A DNA stretch of 64,000 nucleotides, from positions 1-64,000 of the forward strand of contig NZ_WOWP01000045.1 in NCBI RefSeq assembly GCF_009741375.1, written 5' to 3'. Positions 14,784-23,939 of this stretch are shown in pieces. A model generated the notes under the pieces. That model was not told the origin of the DNA, searched no databases, and saw only the letters and a list, made by a program, of their open reading frames with translations. Made by a program: the position numbers and the translations under genes. Position 1 is the stretch's first letter, and each line of letters starts with the position of its first letter. This DNA comes from Flavobacterium rakeshii. GTDB taxonomy: Bacteria; Bacteroidota; Bacteroidia; Flavobacteriales; Flavobacteriaceae.

Positions 14784-16184
14784 ATGAACACAAAATATTT
14801 CGATTTAATAAATCAGACTTTTTATTTTCCTCAGGAAGAATTTACCCTAAATAAAGACAACCTTTTATTCCACAACATCGATTTGATGAAGCTTGTGGAG
14901 CAATATGGCTCACCATTAAAGTTTACCTACTTACCTCAAATTTCTAACAACATCCAGAAAGCTAAAGGGTGGTTTAGAAACGCAATGGAAAAACATAAGT
15001 ATGAAGGTAAATACTACTATTGTTATTGTACAAAAAGCTCTCACTTTGAATATGTGATGAATGAGGCTTTTAAAAACAATATTCATGTAGAAACATCATC
15101 TGCTTTTGATATCAACATAGTTGAGAAACTATTGGAAAGCGGAAAAATAAACAAGAATACCTTTGTAATATGTAACGGTTTTAAAAGAGACCAGTACATA
15201 GACAATATAGCAAGGCTTATCAATAACGGTCACAACAAAACTATCCCTATTATAGATAACTACGAGGAACTTGACCTGTTACAGGAAAAAATTAACGGTA
15301 AGTTTAAGATAGGTATACGTATTGCTGCCGAAGAAGAGCCTAAATTTGAATTCTATACCTCCCGTTTAGGTATAGGTTACAGGAATATTGTTCCTTTTTA
15401 CAGAAAACAAATCCAGGAGAATAAGAATTTGGAGCTTAAAATGCTTCACTTCTTTATCAACACAGGTATAAGGGACACGTCTTACTACTGGAATGAGCTT
15501 TTAAAATGTTTAAAAGTATACATTAGCCTTAAAAAAGAGTGCCCAAGCCTTGACAGCCTTAATATTGGTGGCGGTTTCCCTATCAAAAATTCACTGGCAT
15601 TTGAGTACGACTACCAGTATATGATAGACGAAATACTGAACCAGATTAAAATTGCCTGTGAAGAAGCTGATGTAGATGTACCAAATATTTTTACAGAATT
15701 TGGTTCGTTTACTGTAGGTGAAAGCGCCGGAGCAATTTATCAGGTACTTTACCAAAAACAACAAAACGACAGGGAAAAGTGGAATATGATCGATTCATCT
15801 TTCATCACTACCCTTCCGGATACATGGGCAATAAACAAGCGTTTCATTATGCTTGCTGTTAACCGTTGGAATGATCAGTATGAAAGAGTACTTTTAGGAG
15901 GTATGACATGTGACAGTGATGATTATTACAATTCTGAACAAAACATGAATGCTATTTACCTTCCTAAGTATAATAAAGAAAAACCTTTGTATATTGGTTT
16001 CTTCAATACTGGGGCTTATCAGGAAACAATTGGCGGCTACGGCGGATTACACCACTGCCTTATCCCACAGCCAAAACACATACTGATAGACAGGGATGAA
16101 AACGGAATTTTAGCGACCGAAGTATTTTCTGAGCAACAGGATGCAGAAGATGTTCTAAAAATATTAGGTTACGATAAAAAATAA
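14784..16184 (+). CDS. speA: Arginine decarboxylase-like PLP enzyme (fold III)
   Basis: This 466-aa protein belongs to the alanine-racemase-fold (type III) decarboxylases and is usually annotated as biosynthetic arginine decarboxylase, converting arginine to agmatine. Landmarks are YYCYCTKSSHFEYV, where the Lys should bind PLP, the glycine-rich phosphate site LNIGGGFPIKN, and the CDSDDYY motif near residue 380, which supplies the Cys/Asp seen in this family. It is shorter than E. coli SpeA (about 650 aa), as is normal for Bacteroidetes. The next gene, 44 bp on, is a deoxyhypusine synthase-like gene, so the pair should act in polyamine synthesis. Substrate specificity is inferred. Confidence 0.8.
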   Translation: MNTKYFDLINQTFYFPQEEFTLNKDNLLFHNIDLMKLVEQYGSPLKFTYLPQISNNIQKAKGWFRNAMEKHKYEGKYYYCYCTKSSHFEYVMNEAFKNNIHVETSSAFDINIVEKLLESGKINKNTFVICNGFKRDQYIDNIARLINNGHNKTIPIIDNYEELDLLQEKINGKFKIGIRIAAEEEPKFEFYTSRLGIGYRNIVPFYRKQIQENKNLELKMLHFFINTGIRDTSYYWNELLKCLKVYISLKKECPSLDSLNIGGGFPIKNSLAFEYDYQYMIDEILNQIKIACEEADVDVPNIFTEFGSFTVGESAGAIYQVLYQKQQNDREKWNMIDSSFITTLPDTWAINKRFIMLAVNRWNDQYERVLLGGMTCDSDDYYNSEQNMNAIYLPKYNKEKPLYIGFFNTGAYQETIGGYGGLHHCLIPQPKHILIDRDENGILATEVFSEQQDAEDVLKILGYDKK

Positions 16185-16228
16185 TTTATTTTTGAGTTTT
16201 TTAAAAAACATACATAAACAGATTTAAA

Positions 16229-17200
16229 ATGAACAAAGGACCAATTAGCCAGTTTATTGAAAAGTACTACCTGCACTTCAATTCGGCTGCATTAGTAGAC
16301 GCTGCCAAAGCTTATGAAGAGCAACTTAACGGTGGTGCTAAAATGATGGTGACACTTGCAGGTGCTATGAGTACAGCGGAACTTGGAAAAATTTTCGCCG
16401 AAATGATTCGTCAGGATAAAGTACAAATCATTTCTTGTACGGGGGCTAACCTTGAAGAAGATATTATGAATCTTGTAGCTCACTCTCACTATGAGAGAGT
16501 ACCTAACTATAGAGATTTAACTCCACAACAGGAATGGGATTTACTGGAGCGCGGACTTAACCGTGTTACAGACACCTGTATCCCTGAGCATGAAGCTTTT
16601 AGAAGATTACAAAAACACATATACCAAATTTGGAAAGATGCTGATGATAAAGGTGAAAGATATTTCCCTCATGAGTTTATGTATAAAATGCTTCTTTCCG
16701 GTGTTCTTGAAGAGTACTATGAAATAGACCTTAAAGACAGCTGGATGTATGCTGCTGCAGAAAAGAATTTACCAATAGTAGTACCGGGATGGGAAGACAG
16801 TACAATGGGTAACATCTTTGCTTCATACGTGATTAAAGGTGAGCTTAAAGCTACTACCATGAAATCAGGTATTGAGTACATGACTTTCCTTGCTGACTGG
16901 TATTCTAAAAACAGTGATAACGGTGTAGGTTTCTTCCAAATTGGTGGTGGTATTGCGGGTGACTTCCCTATTTGTGTTGTACCAATGCTTTACCAGGATA
17001 TGGAAATGCACGATGTTCCTTTCTGGAGCTACTTCTGTCAGATATCAGACTCTACAACAAGTTACGGTTCGTACTCTGGAGCTGTTCCAAATGAAAAGAT
17101 TACCTGGGGTAAACTTGACATAAACACACCTAAGTTTATTATAGAATCAGATGCAACAATTGTTGCCCCTCTAATTTTTGCTTACCTGTTAGATTTATAA
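16229..17200 (+). CDS. Deoxyhypusine synthase-family protein
   Basis: This 323-aa protein has the NAD-binding fold of deoxyhypusine synthases: VTLAGAMSTAELGKIFAEMI near the N-terminus, IISCTGANLEEDIMNLVAH, and the C-terminal part GFFQIGGGIAGDFPICVVP and ISDSTTSYGSYSGAVPNEKITWGK. Eukaryotic and archaeal enzymes transfer aminobutyl from spermidine to eIF5A, which bacteria lack. Bacterial homologues are thought to act on free polyamines, for example as homospermidine synthase-like enzymes. The gene sits behind the arginine decarboxylase with no agmatinase between them, so its exact reaction is open. Confidence 0.8.
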   Translation: MNKGPISQFIEKYYLHFNSAALVDAAKAYEEQLNGGAKMMVTLAGAMSTAELGKIFAEMIRQDKVQIISCTGANLEEDIMNLVAHSHYERVPNYRDLTPQQEWDLLERGLNRVTDTCIPEHEAFRRLQKHIYQIWKDADDKGERYFPHEFMYKMLLSGVLEEYYEIDLKDSWMYAAAEKNLPIVVPGWEDSTMGNIFASYVIKGELKATTMKSGIEYMTFLADWYSKNSDNGVGFFQIGGGIAGDFPICVVPMLYQDMEMHDVPFWSYFCQISDSTTSYGSYSGAVPNEKITWGKLDINTPKFIIESDATIVAPLIFAYLLDL

Positions 17201-17209
17201 TATCATTTT

Positions 17210-17566
17210 ATGAAAAGAGTTATTGTTGATTACGCCAAATTAACTAATGAAATTTTAACCCTTTTGGTGGATAAATTTCCTGACGGATATGACGATTCTG
17301 ATATCATCCGTTTTAAAAATGCAAAAAACGAAACTATCGAAGCGGTAGAAGTACGTACTGAAGATACTATTTATCTTGTAAAAGTTAGTACTAAGCTTGC
17401 TGATAGGATTGAAAACTACGAAGATGACGATATGGATTCTGAAGGTGGTGATGATCTTGATGCATTAAAAGATCTTGAAATCGCTAATAATAATGACGAT
17501 GACGACGATGATGATGATGACAGCGATAATGATACTAATGATGAAGAGGAGGAAGAAGAAGAATAG
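17210..17566 (+). CDS. Hypothetical protein with long acidic tail
   Basis: This 118-aa protein has a folded N-terminal part (about 1-70: VIVDYAKLTNEILTLLVDKFPDG, then strands EAVEVRTEDTIYLVKVS). A tail of almost only Asp, Asn, Ser and Glu follows, ending in seven Glu. Similar short proteins in Flavobacteria are sometimes labelled DNA primase, which nothing here supports. It starts 10 bp after the deoxyhypusine synthase-like gene and is followed by a terminator, so it should be the last gene of the polyamine operon. Confidence 0.65.
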   Translation: MKRVIVDYAKLTNEILTLLVDKFPDGYDDSDIIRFKNAKNETIEAVEVRTEDTIYLVKVSTKLADRIENYEDDDMDSEGGDDLDALKDLEIANNNDDDDDDDDDSDNDTNDEEEEEEE

Positions 17567-17591
17567 TAATCCGGTAATCATATAAAATATT

Positions 17592-17620
17592 AAAGAACTC
17601 TTAACAGAGTTCTTTTTTTT
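17592..17620 (+). terminator. Intrinsic terminator of the speA operon
   Basis: A 10-bp stem AAAGAACTCT/AGAGTTCTTT with loop TAAC is followed by T residues, 25 bp after the stop. Confidence 0.8.
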
Positions 17621-17656
17621 TGTCCAATATCCTATTTTAGTGGAAATTCAACGACC

Positions 17657-18157
17657 ATGAAAAAAACAGCATTAGTATTTATATCCGTTATGTCTTTATT
17701 TGTATCCTGTAAAGAAGAAACAAAAGAAGAAGTTATTGTACCTGAAGAAAAAGCAGAAAAAAATGTAGCCGAAACCCCTACATACGAAAAAATGTGTTTT
17801 TTACAGGTAACCGAAAGTAAGCCTGAATATGCTCCTAATAAAGTGATCAGGGATAGTATAGTATTTGAAATTGAAAGAAAAGGCGATAGTGTTAGCGGAA
17901 TTTTTAACTGGCTACCTGCCGAAAAAGATAAGAAACTAAGCACCTTTAAAGGTGTTCTTACCGGAAAAACAGGCAACGCCATTGCTAATTATTCGGCTGA
18001 AGGTATGAATTACAAAGAAGAACTGGTATTTACCCTTGGTGAAGATCAGGTTTCTATAATATATGGCGAGATGGTTCAGGGAGACGATGGTATTTGGAAA
18101 TACAAAAGTAAAGAGGCCTCCTCTACCCAAAAATTATCTAAAGTTGACTGTAAATAA
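17657..18157 (+). CDS. Hypothetical lipoprotein, 166 aa
   Basis: The signal (MKKTALVFISVMSLFVSC) ends in a lipobox with Cys18, followed by a charged Glu/Lys/Val linker (to about residue 45). The mature domain is beta-rich: IVFEIERKGDSVSGIFNWLPAEKD, GVLTGKTGNAIANYSAEG, ELVFTLGEDQVSIIYGE. Proteins of this look occur widely in Flavobacteria as outer-membrane lipoproteins without known role. It stands alone between two terminators. Confidence 0.7.
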   Translation: MKKTALVFISVMSLFVSCKEETKEEVIVPEEKAEKNVAETPTYEKMCFLQVTESKPEYAPNKVIRDSIVFEIERKGDSVSGIFNWLPAEKDKKLSTFKGVLTGKTGNAIANYSAEGMNYKEELVFTLGEDQVSIIYGEMVQGDDGIWKYKSKEASSTQKLSKVDCK

Positions 18158-18180
18158 AAAAAGCCCTTTCGGGCTTTTTT
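18158..18180. terminator. Bidirectional terminator
   Basis: AAAAAGCCC-TTTC-GGGCTTTTT lies exactly between the convergent lipoprotein and DinB-family genes and has A/T tails on both sides. It overlaps the stop region of the DinB-family gene. Confidence 0.8.
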
Positions 18181-18701
18181 TATTCTAAATATCTTTCTTT
18201 AAATACTTTCATATGATGATACTGGTGGGCGGTTATTAAAAAACCTAATGCCCTAACCGATACCTCGTGACCGGAAGCTTCACCCCTTCTCAACAATTGT
18301 TCCTGAGAAAAAGACTTGAACATCACTAATGATGACTGTCTTACTAAAGCCAACTCGGTAAGTATATCCTGCAGGCTTCTGTTTTCGGCATCAGTATTAC
18401 TAACGTAGTCATTTTCATCAAACCCCGGTAACGGAGTCTTATCATTTCTGGAAATTCGTAATGCCCTGTAAGCAAAAATACGCTCGGTATCAATAACATG
18501 CTGAATAATTTCCTTAATAGTCCATTTACCTTCTGCATACCTGTACCCATGTTTATCCATAGGGATATCCTGTATAAAATGAACAAATTCATGAACACTT
18601 ACTTCAAGCCATTCGGTTAAAGTATAACTATCATCAACATTAGGCAAATAGGTTTCACAATACGGAGCATACTCAGTATTCGATAATTCTGTTATTTTCA
18701 T
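18180..18701 (-). CDS. DinB-family (DinB_2) protein
   Basis: This 173-aa four-helix-bundle protein shows the DinB-superfamily pattern: GKWTIKEIIQHVIDTERIFAYRALRISR with one His, and a C-terminal ALGFLITAHQYHHMKVFKERY with further His residues. These can form a divalent-metal site. Bacterial members include thiol-dependent enzymes and stress proteins, and this one has no assigned substrate. It lies 9 bp downstream of the ppc gene on the same strand and probably shares its transcript. Confidence 0.8.
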   Translation of the reverse strand: MKITELSNTEYAPYCETYLPNVDDSYTLTEWLEVSVHEFVHFIQDIPMDKHGYRYAEGKWTIKEIIQHVIDTERIFAYRALRISRNDKTPLPGFDENDYVSNTDAENRSLQDILTELALVRQSSLVMFKSFSQEQLLRRGEASGHEVSVRALGFLITAHQYHHMKVFKERYLE

Positions 18702-18710
18702 AGTTAAAAT

Positions 18711-21293
18711 TTAGGCAGAGTTTCTGCTGGCATTAATATTTCCAAAAAGAGAACGGGTTACAATTTTTTCATAAACATCCAGCATATCATCTTTCTCGTC
18801 TCCGTTTTTCATTAACCTGATTTTATGCAGGGCATATTGCTGAATGGTTAGCAAAGGTAACACAATATGTTCTCTCATTTTAATGGAAGCCTTACCGTCA
18901 GGGTAATTTTCCATTAATTCATTAAATCCTGAAATTTTAAGCAACAACCTGTTGGTTTCCAAAAACTCATCGTGAATAATATCCCAAAACGAACCAAACT
19001 CCTTATCCTCTCTCATATAAGCCGTTAACGGGAAAAACGATTTGGATAACGACATCATACTGTTTTCAATAAGTGTCCTGAAAAACAACGAGTTTTCATA
19101 CAGGTCTTCTACCTCATTCCATTTACCGTGTTTTTCCATTTTACTAAGCGCATAACCCACACCATAAAATCCGGGTACGTTTTGCTTTAACTGACTCCAC
19201 GATCCTACAAACGGAATAGCCCTCAAATCATTAAAATCCAGTTCGGCAGTTTTATTCCTTTTTGAAGGTCTGCTGCCTATATTAGTTTTCGCATAATAAT
19301 TAAGTGTACTCATTTTTTCCAGATACGGTAAAAACTTAGGGTGTGCCTTAAATTCAGAATATTTCTCAAAACTCAGTTTAGCCAGTTCATCAAACATTTC
19401 ACGCTGCTGTGCTGTAAGTTGCTTTTTGTCCTTATTAAACACACCATTAGTAACACCGGCACTAAGCAAGTTCTCTAAATTAAATCTGCACGAATCTAGC
19501 GTACCAAAGTTTGAACTTATGGTTTGCCCCTGTATGGTTATCTGTATTTCGTTATTTTCTATAGATTCACCCAGTGAAGCATAAAACTTATGGGTTTTTC
19601 CTCCACCTCTTGCCGGCGGTCCGCCACGACCGTCAAAGAACACAACTTTGATTCCGTATTCACGGGCTACAGCGGTAAGATTTTCTTTTGCGGTATAAAT
19701 ACTCCAGTTTGCCATTAGGTAACCACCGTCTTTAGTTCCGTCAGAAAAACCAAGCATAATAGTTTGCCTGTTACCTCTTGCTTTAAGATGAGCAGCATAC
19801 CTTTCGTTTTCATACAATTTTCGCATTGCCTCTCCGGCTTCCTTTAAATCGTCTACCGTTTCAAAAAGCGGAACAATATCTACCGATGGCTTATCCCAAC
19901 CCAGGAGTTCGAATAAAGTAAGCAGTTCCAGTACATTATGAGCATTTTCGTTATTACTGATAATGTATCGGTTTGCTCCCTGTTCTCCGTTTCTTTCCTG
20001 TATGGTACGCATTGCCAGTATAGACTCCAGCGTTAACCTCGTATTATCATCTTTAAAATTTTCGGTATTAATACTTCCTTTTAAACTAAGTAAAGCATTA
20101 AGCTTCGCTTTTTCGTCTAAATTTCCATATTCATTAGCAAGAGCTGTATTATTCTGACTGTCCAGATTTGACAGTACCGCCTGTATTACCTTATCATGAA
20201 TACGACTGTTTTGCCTAATATCTAAAGTAGCAAAATGGAATCCGAAAAGATTAACCTTATTGATAAGCTTTTCAATCTCGTCAAGATACAGGGACTGATG
20301 ATGTTCAACTACCCTGTTCTTAATTTCGTGTAAAAGTGTTTTTAGTTCATCTAACTCAATATAGAGCTCTCCCTGTGAGTAGAAAACCGAACGATACAGT
20401 TTTTGTTCAATTTCTATAACTAAAGGCTCAACCCCCGGGAATGTTAGCTTACGCCTCATTCTCCTTATATCATTATAGTAACATTTAAGTATAGAGGTAC
20501 GAAGTCTTCCTGCAACATCTAGAGTAATATCGGTTGTTACAAACGGGTTACCGTCCCTGTCACCTCCCGGCCAGAAACCGAAAGACATAACCGGATGTGC
20601 CGGATGTTCACCATTATATATAGTATCCTGAATATAGAAAGCCATTTCGCCTGCCGTTTTGTAAAATACATTTTCAAGATACCATATAAGACTAACAGCC
20701 TCATCAAACGGAGTTGGCTTTTCTTTTTTAATAAAAGGGGTTTTACCTAACTGCGCTAACAGGGTTTTAATTTCAGGTAAGTCATTCCTTTTAATAGCCT
20801 CGGTTAAATCGGTTATTATACCAAGTACATTTCCCGGATAAAACTGTGTAGGGTGTGCCGTAAGCACGGTTCTGATTTGGAATTCATCTAAAAACTTCCT
20901 CAGTTCATCAATTATACCCTGATTGTCGGCCTTATGTCTTATATCCCTTAAAGACCCTGTACCTTCCATATTGTGTAAGGATACAAAAGCGGCATCTTCA
21001 ATAGCATCAAACAGTACTACCTGTCGCTCTACATATTGTATAAAGCGGAACATCAGGTCTATTTTTTCCTGTTCGGTACTATCCTGCTGGTATTTTTCAA
21101 TAAAACTATCAAATATTTGTTGCGGACTCTTGTTTTGGGCAAACCCCTCTTCACATACATCTGTAAAAAGCGGCAGTAACACCCCTGTATTGTCTATGTC
21201 GTCAAAGGGAAGTGTCATGAAAATACTGTTGAATAACTGGTATTTAAGCTCCACATTTTCCTTAAAACGTTCAATTTTTGTGGCTGGGTACAT
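18711..21293 (-). CDS. ppc: Phosphoenolpyruvate carboxylase
   Basis: This anaplerotic enzyme makes oxaloacetate from PEP and bicarbonate. The 860-aa length is normal. Active-site signatures are present: VLTAHPTQ (catalytic His in 145-150), GFWPGGDRDGNPFV, LMLGFSDGTKDGGY as IMLGFSDGTKDGGY, and the mobile loop FFDGRGGPPARGGGKTH. The C-terminus (NINASRNSA) differs from the usual NTG end that binds the inhibitor aspartate, so allosteric control may differ, as in other Bacteroidetes. It is followed by a DinB-family gene and preceded by a terminator that isolates it from the Lrp gene. Confidence 0.95.
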   Translation of the reverse strand: MYPATKIERFKENVELKYQLFNSIFMTLPFDDIDNTGVLLPLFTDVCEEGFAQNKSPQQIFDSFIEKYQQDSTEQEKIDLMFRFIQYVERQVVLFDAIEDAAFVSLHNMEGTGSLRDIRHKADNQGIIDELRKFLDEFQIRTVLTAHPTQFYPGNVLGIITDLTEAIKRNDLPEIKTLLAQLGKTPFIKKEKPTPFDEAVSLIWYLENVFYKTAGEMAFYIQDTIYNGEHPAHPVMSFGFWPGGDRDGNPFVTTDITLDVAGRLRTSILKCYYNDIRRMRRKLTFPGVEPLVIEIEQKLYRSVFYSQGELYIELDELKTLLHEIKNRVVEHHQSLYLDEIEKLINKVNLFGFHFATLDIRQNSRIHDKVIQAVLSNLDSQNNTALANEYGNLDEKAKLNALLSLKGSINTENFKDDNTRLTLESILAMRTIQERNGEQGANRYIISNNENAHNVLELLTLFELLGWDKPSVDIVPLFETVDDLKEAGEAMRKLYENERYAAHLKARGNRQTIMLGFSDGTKDGGYLMANWSIYTAKENLTAVAREYGIKVVFFDGRGGPPARGGGKTHKFYASLGESIENNEIQITIQGQTISSNFGTLDSCRFNLENLLSAGVTNGVFNKDKKQLTAQQREMFDELAKLSFEKYSEFKAHPKFLPYLEKMSTLNYYAKTNIGSRPSKRNKTAELDFNDLRAIPFVGSWSQLKQNVPGFYGVGYALSKMEKHGKWNEVEDLYENSLFFRTLIENSMMSLSKSFFPLTAYMREDKEFGSFWDIIHDEFLETNRLLLKISGFNELMENYPDGKASIKMREHIVLPLLTIQQYALHKIRLMKNGDEKDDMLDVYEKIVTRSLFGNINASRNSA

Positions 21294-21325
21294 GCTTATT
21301 ATTTTTACACTGAATTTAATAAAAA

Positions 21326-21352
21326 AACCCTTATGCTATTCACATAAGGGTT
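21326..21352 (-). terminator. Terminator after the Lrp-type gene
   Basis: The 10-bp stem AACCCTTATG/CATAAGGGTT is followed by seven T on the minus strand, 22 bp after the regulator stop. Confidence 0.75.
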
Positions 21353-21373
21353 ATAAACTTTTTATAAAAAATC

Positions 21374-21853
21374 TTACAGATCTTTGAAGATTGTGTGCAT
21401 TAACCTTTTCTTGTCGTTAATGCTTTCTTCAAGTGATATCATAGTTTCAGTTCTGTAAACTCCTTCAATATCATCAATCATGAAGATTACTTCTTTAGCA
21501 TGCTTAGTATCTCTTGCTCTTATTTTACAAAAGATGTTAAACTTACCTGTAGTAACGTGTGCAACAGTTACAAAAGGTATTTCATTGATTCTCTCAAGAA
21601 CAAATTTAGTTTGAGAAGTATTATGAAGGAATACACCAACATAAGCAATGAATGAATATCCAAGTTTTTCGTAATCTAAAGTAAGAGAAGAACCCTGGAT
21701 GATTCCTGCATCTTCCATTTTTTTAACCCTTACGTGAACGGTACCGGCAGATATAAGCAATTTTTTAGCAATATCTGTAAAAGGAACCCTTGTATTGTCA
21801 ATCAGCATATCTAATATCTGGTGATCAACTTCATCTAAACGAAACTTGCTCAT
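21374..21853 (-). CDS. Lrp/AsnC-family transcriptional regulator
   Basis: This 159-aa regulator has the N-terminal winged HTH (LDEVDHQILDMLIDNTRVPFTDIAKKLLISAGTVHVRVKKMEDAGII, about 6-55) and the RAM ligand-binding domain behind it (about 70-145). The RAM domain includes IAYVGVFL and VAHVTTGKFNIFCKIRARD. Family members form octamers that sense amino acids. It is transcribed alone, towards ppc but separated by a terminator. The target genes are unknown. Confidence 0.9.
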   Translation of the reverse strand: MSKFRLDEVDHQILDMLIDNTRVPFTDIAKKLLISAGTVHVRVKKMEDAGIIQGSSLTLDYEKLGYSFIAYVGVFLHNTSQTKFVLERINEIPFVTVAHVTTGKFNIFCKIRARDTKHAKEVIFMIDDIEGVYRTETMISLEESINDKKRLMHTIFKDL

Positions 21854-21945
21854 AAGCGTAACTTTTTTTATTATTTAGGTATATATATTTATTAAAAATG
21901 CATTACAAAAAAATTAATTTATTTTCAATAAAAAAAAGAATATTG

Positions 21946-23112
21946 TTATTTTTTTTCTATTCCATTAACAAATTCTCTGTTTTTACCTATCATAAAGTCT
22001 GCTTTTTGTTCACTTTTTAGCAAATTACTACTATCGCTGTTATAGAAAAGTTCACCTTCGCAATCATACTCTACATGACCGTAAAAATCATCAAGTTCCC
22101 CTATTTCCTTAACAAAAGCTTCGAAAATTACAGATTTGTCAATAAGTACTTCTTTGTAATGAGATGCAAAATTCGTGATTATTTCTTTATTTTCATAATT
22201 TATTTTGACATTTTTATACATCATATCAAAAAATATTACTCTATTTTGAGGAATTCTAAAATATTCTTCGCTTTTGTTAATAGCTATAACGTTTTCGTAA
22301 ATAGCATAAAATCCTGATAATATTGCGAAAAATATAAATTTTCGTGTTTTTTCTCTTAAATAGTCATTTGGATAATGACCTGCTTCAAAGAGAATTGTAG
22401 GCACTCCCTGTGACATAAACATATCCCCTATACAGTTAATGTTAAATCCGTCATCAAAACGCCCTACCTGCCCCGGTATAAACTGCTGCAGGGTATTATT
22501 CATAGCTGCTATTACATTAATAGCCGTTTGTCTTGGTTCGTTTATCTCTCTTTCTTCGTTATAAGAAGGCGCCAGAAACGAAACTGTAGCCGGTTTTACA
22601 TCTCCATTCTTCCCTAAACCGAAAATAGTACGCTGATCATGCATATTATAAGCAAAATCAGGCTTAAAATCCTCAAAAGTCTGCCTAAGCACCTTGCTTT
22701 CGGGCTGTGTAAGGTTAACTGAGTCTCTGTTCAGGTCAACCTCATTAGCATTTGCACGCGTATATAAAGCTGCACCGTCAGGATTAACTATAGGTAGTAT
22801 ATAATAGGTGAAATGCTCCCTGAAAGTAAGTGCGATCTCATTATCGCTTTTAAGGAAGTTTAAGAAGTCGAACACCGCCTTTGTAGTCGTTGATTCGTTT
22901 CCGTGCATTTGCGACCATATAAACACCTTGGTTTTACCACTGCCTGCCTTTATACTATATATAGGTTTCCCCATTACAGATGTTCCTACAGTACCAATCT
23001 CGAAATCGTTTTTTAAGTCATTAAGTATTGGCTCTATATCCTCGTTTGTTATATACCTGCCGTGTAGTTTGTTGTTTAAGTAACTATTGTAAATTCCTTC
23101 AAAATCCATCAT
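21946..23112 (-). CDS. M14-family zinc carboxypeptidase
   Basis: The 388-aa protein carries the M14 metal site: H70-x-x-E73 in QMHGNESTTT and His158 in NMHDQ. It also has the NPDG (110-113) and NRD (128-130) substrate loops and a catalytic Glu243 in ILFEAGHYPND. No signal peptide is seen, so it may act inside the cell, for example on peptide or peptidoglycan fragments. It is divergent from the XRE gene, and the shared 278-bp region contains TTTACA-type palindromes that may control both. Confidence 0.85.
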   Translation of the reverse strand: MMDFEGIYNSYLNNKLHGRYITNEDIEPILNDLKNDFEIGTVGTSVMGKPIYSIKAGSGKTKVFIWSQMHGNESTTTKAVFDFLNFLKSDNEIALTFREHFTYYILPIVNPDGAALYTRANANEVDLNRDSVNLTQPESKVLRQTFEDFKPDFAYNMHDQRTIFGLGKNGDVKPATVSFLAPSYNEEREINEPRQTAINVIAAMNNTLQQFIPGQVGRFDDGFNINCIGDMFMSQGVPTILFEAGHYPNDYLREKTRKFIFFAILSGFYAIYENVIAINKSEEYFRIPQNRVIFFDMMYKNVKINYENKEIITNFASHYKEVLIDKSVIFEAFVKEIGELDDFYGHVEYDCEGELFYNSDSSNLLKSEQKADFMIGKNREFVNGIEKK

Positions 23113-23148
23113 TAACTATTTAAGATTACAAAAGTAAACATCTTAATT

Positions 23149-23162
23149 TTTACAATTGTAAA
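23149..23162. promoter_or_regulatory. Operator-like palindrome TTTACAATTGTAAA
   Basis: Perfect 14-bp palindrome 37 bp from the M14 gene start. Related sites lie at 23184 and 23350 in the same intergenic region. Confidence 0.5.
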
Positions 23163-23183
23163 CAAAGCATATAATCTTGTAAA

Positions 23184-23195
23184 TTACATTTGTAA
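23184..23195. promoter_or_regulatory. Operator-like palindrome TTACATTTGTAA
   Basis: Near-perfect palindrome of the same family, immediately preceded by an overlapping TGTAAATTACA palindrome. Confidence 0.45.
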
Positions 23196-23349
23196 ACACC
23201 TTTGATTTATAGTGTTAATTATATTTAACATTGTTACTGTTTAATAATACAAATTATTACAAATCAGACACTTTAACACACCTATGTAAACTAAAGATTT
23301 ATATACTTACACCGTGTTTAGATACTATTTGTGTATCTCAAAAGTATTG

Positions 23350-23363
23350 TTTACATTTGTAAA
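23350..23363. promoter_or_regulatory. Operator-like palindrome TTTACATTTGTAAA
   Basis: Third site of the family, 28 bp before the XRE-regulator ATG. A half site TGTTTACAA abuts the start codon. The placement fits autorepression. Confidence 0.5.
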
Positions 23364-23390
23364 ACATTACAAAACCAACACTTGTTTACA

Positions 23391-23936
23391 ATGATAAACA
23401 CAGATGATTTCATAAAAAGACTGGAAAACATACTTGATTATTACAATATATCGGCTTCTGTATTTGCCGATAAAATTGGGGTACAACGTTCCAGTTTATC
23501 TCACCTCCTTTCCGGCAGAAATAAACCCAGTCTTGATTTTGTATTAAGGGTAACCGATAATTTTCCTGATGTAGATTTGTATTGGTTACTTAACGGAAAA
23601 GGTACATTTCCTAAAAGTGAAACTCCTGCACCGGAAATAAACATACCGTCCCCTTCTCCGGTTTACATTGAACAACAAACGGAAAACAATAATGTTGGTG
23701 ATTTGTTTTCTGAAAAAACGGAGACAGATGTACCTCAGTCAGAAAATAAAGAATTTGAAGAAAAAAATAATTTTGAGGAAAATACGGAAGCTGTGAGTCA
23801 AGCTCCAGGAAAGACTGAAACTCCCGCTAACCCTACCCCGCCTATAGATACAATTGTAAATTATAACAGTGATGTGGAACAGGTAGTAATTTTTTACAAA
23901 GACGGTACTTTTAAAAACTATAAACCCCGTAAATAA
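23391..23936 (+). CDS. XRE-family HTH regulator with long tail
   Basis: The HTH covers about residues 5-65: RLENILDYYNISASVFADKIGVQRSSLSHLLSGRNKPSLDFVLRV, the classic lambda-repressor-like pattern, with the PDVDLYWLLNGKG extension seen in Flavobacteria. The rest of the 181 residues is Pro/Glu/Asn-rich and probably disordered, ending in a short strand-like piece (VVIFYKDGTFKNYKP). The ATG at 23391 is chosen because the frame from GTG 23331 overlaps the operator-like sites. It is divergent from the M14 peptidase gene. Confidence 0.8.
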   Translation: MINTDDFIKRLENILDYYNISASVFADKIGVQRSSLSHLLSGRNKPSLDFVLRVTDNFPDVDLYWLLNGKGTFPKSETPAPEINIPSPSPVYIEQQTENNNVGDLFSEKTETDVPQSENKEFEEKNNFEENTEAVSQAPGKTETPANPTPPIDTIVNYNSDVEQVVIFYKDGTFKNYKPRK

Positions 23937-23939
23937 AGA

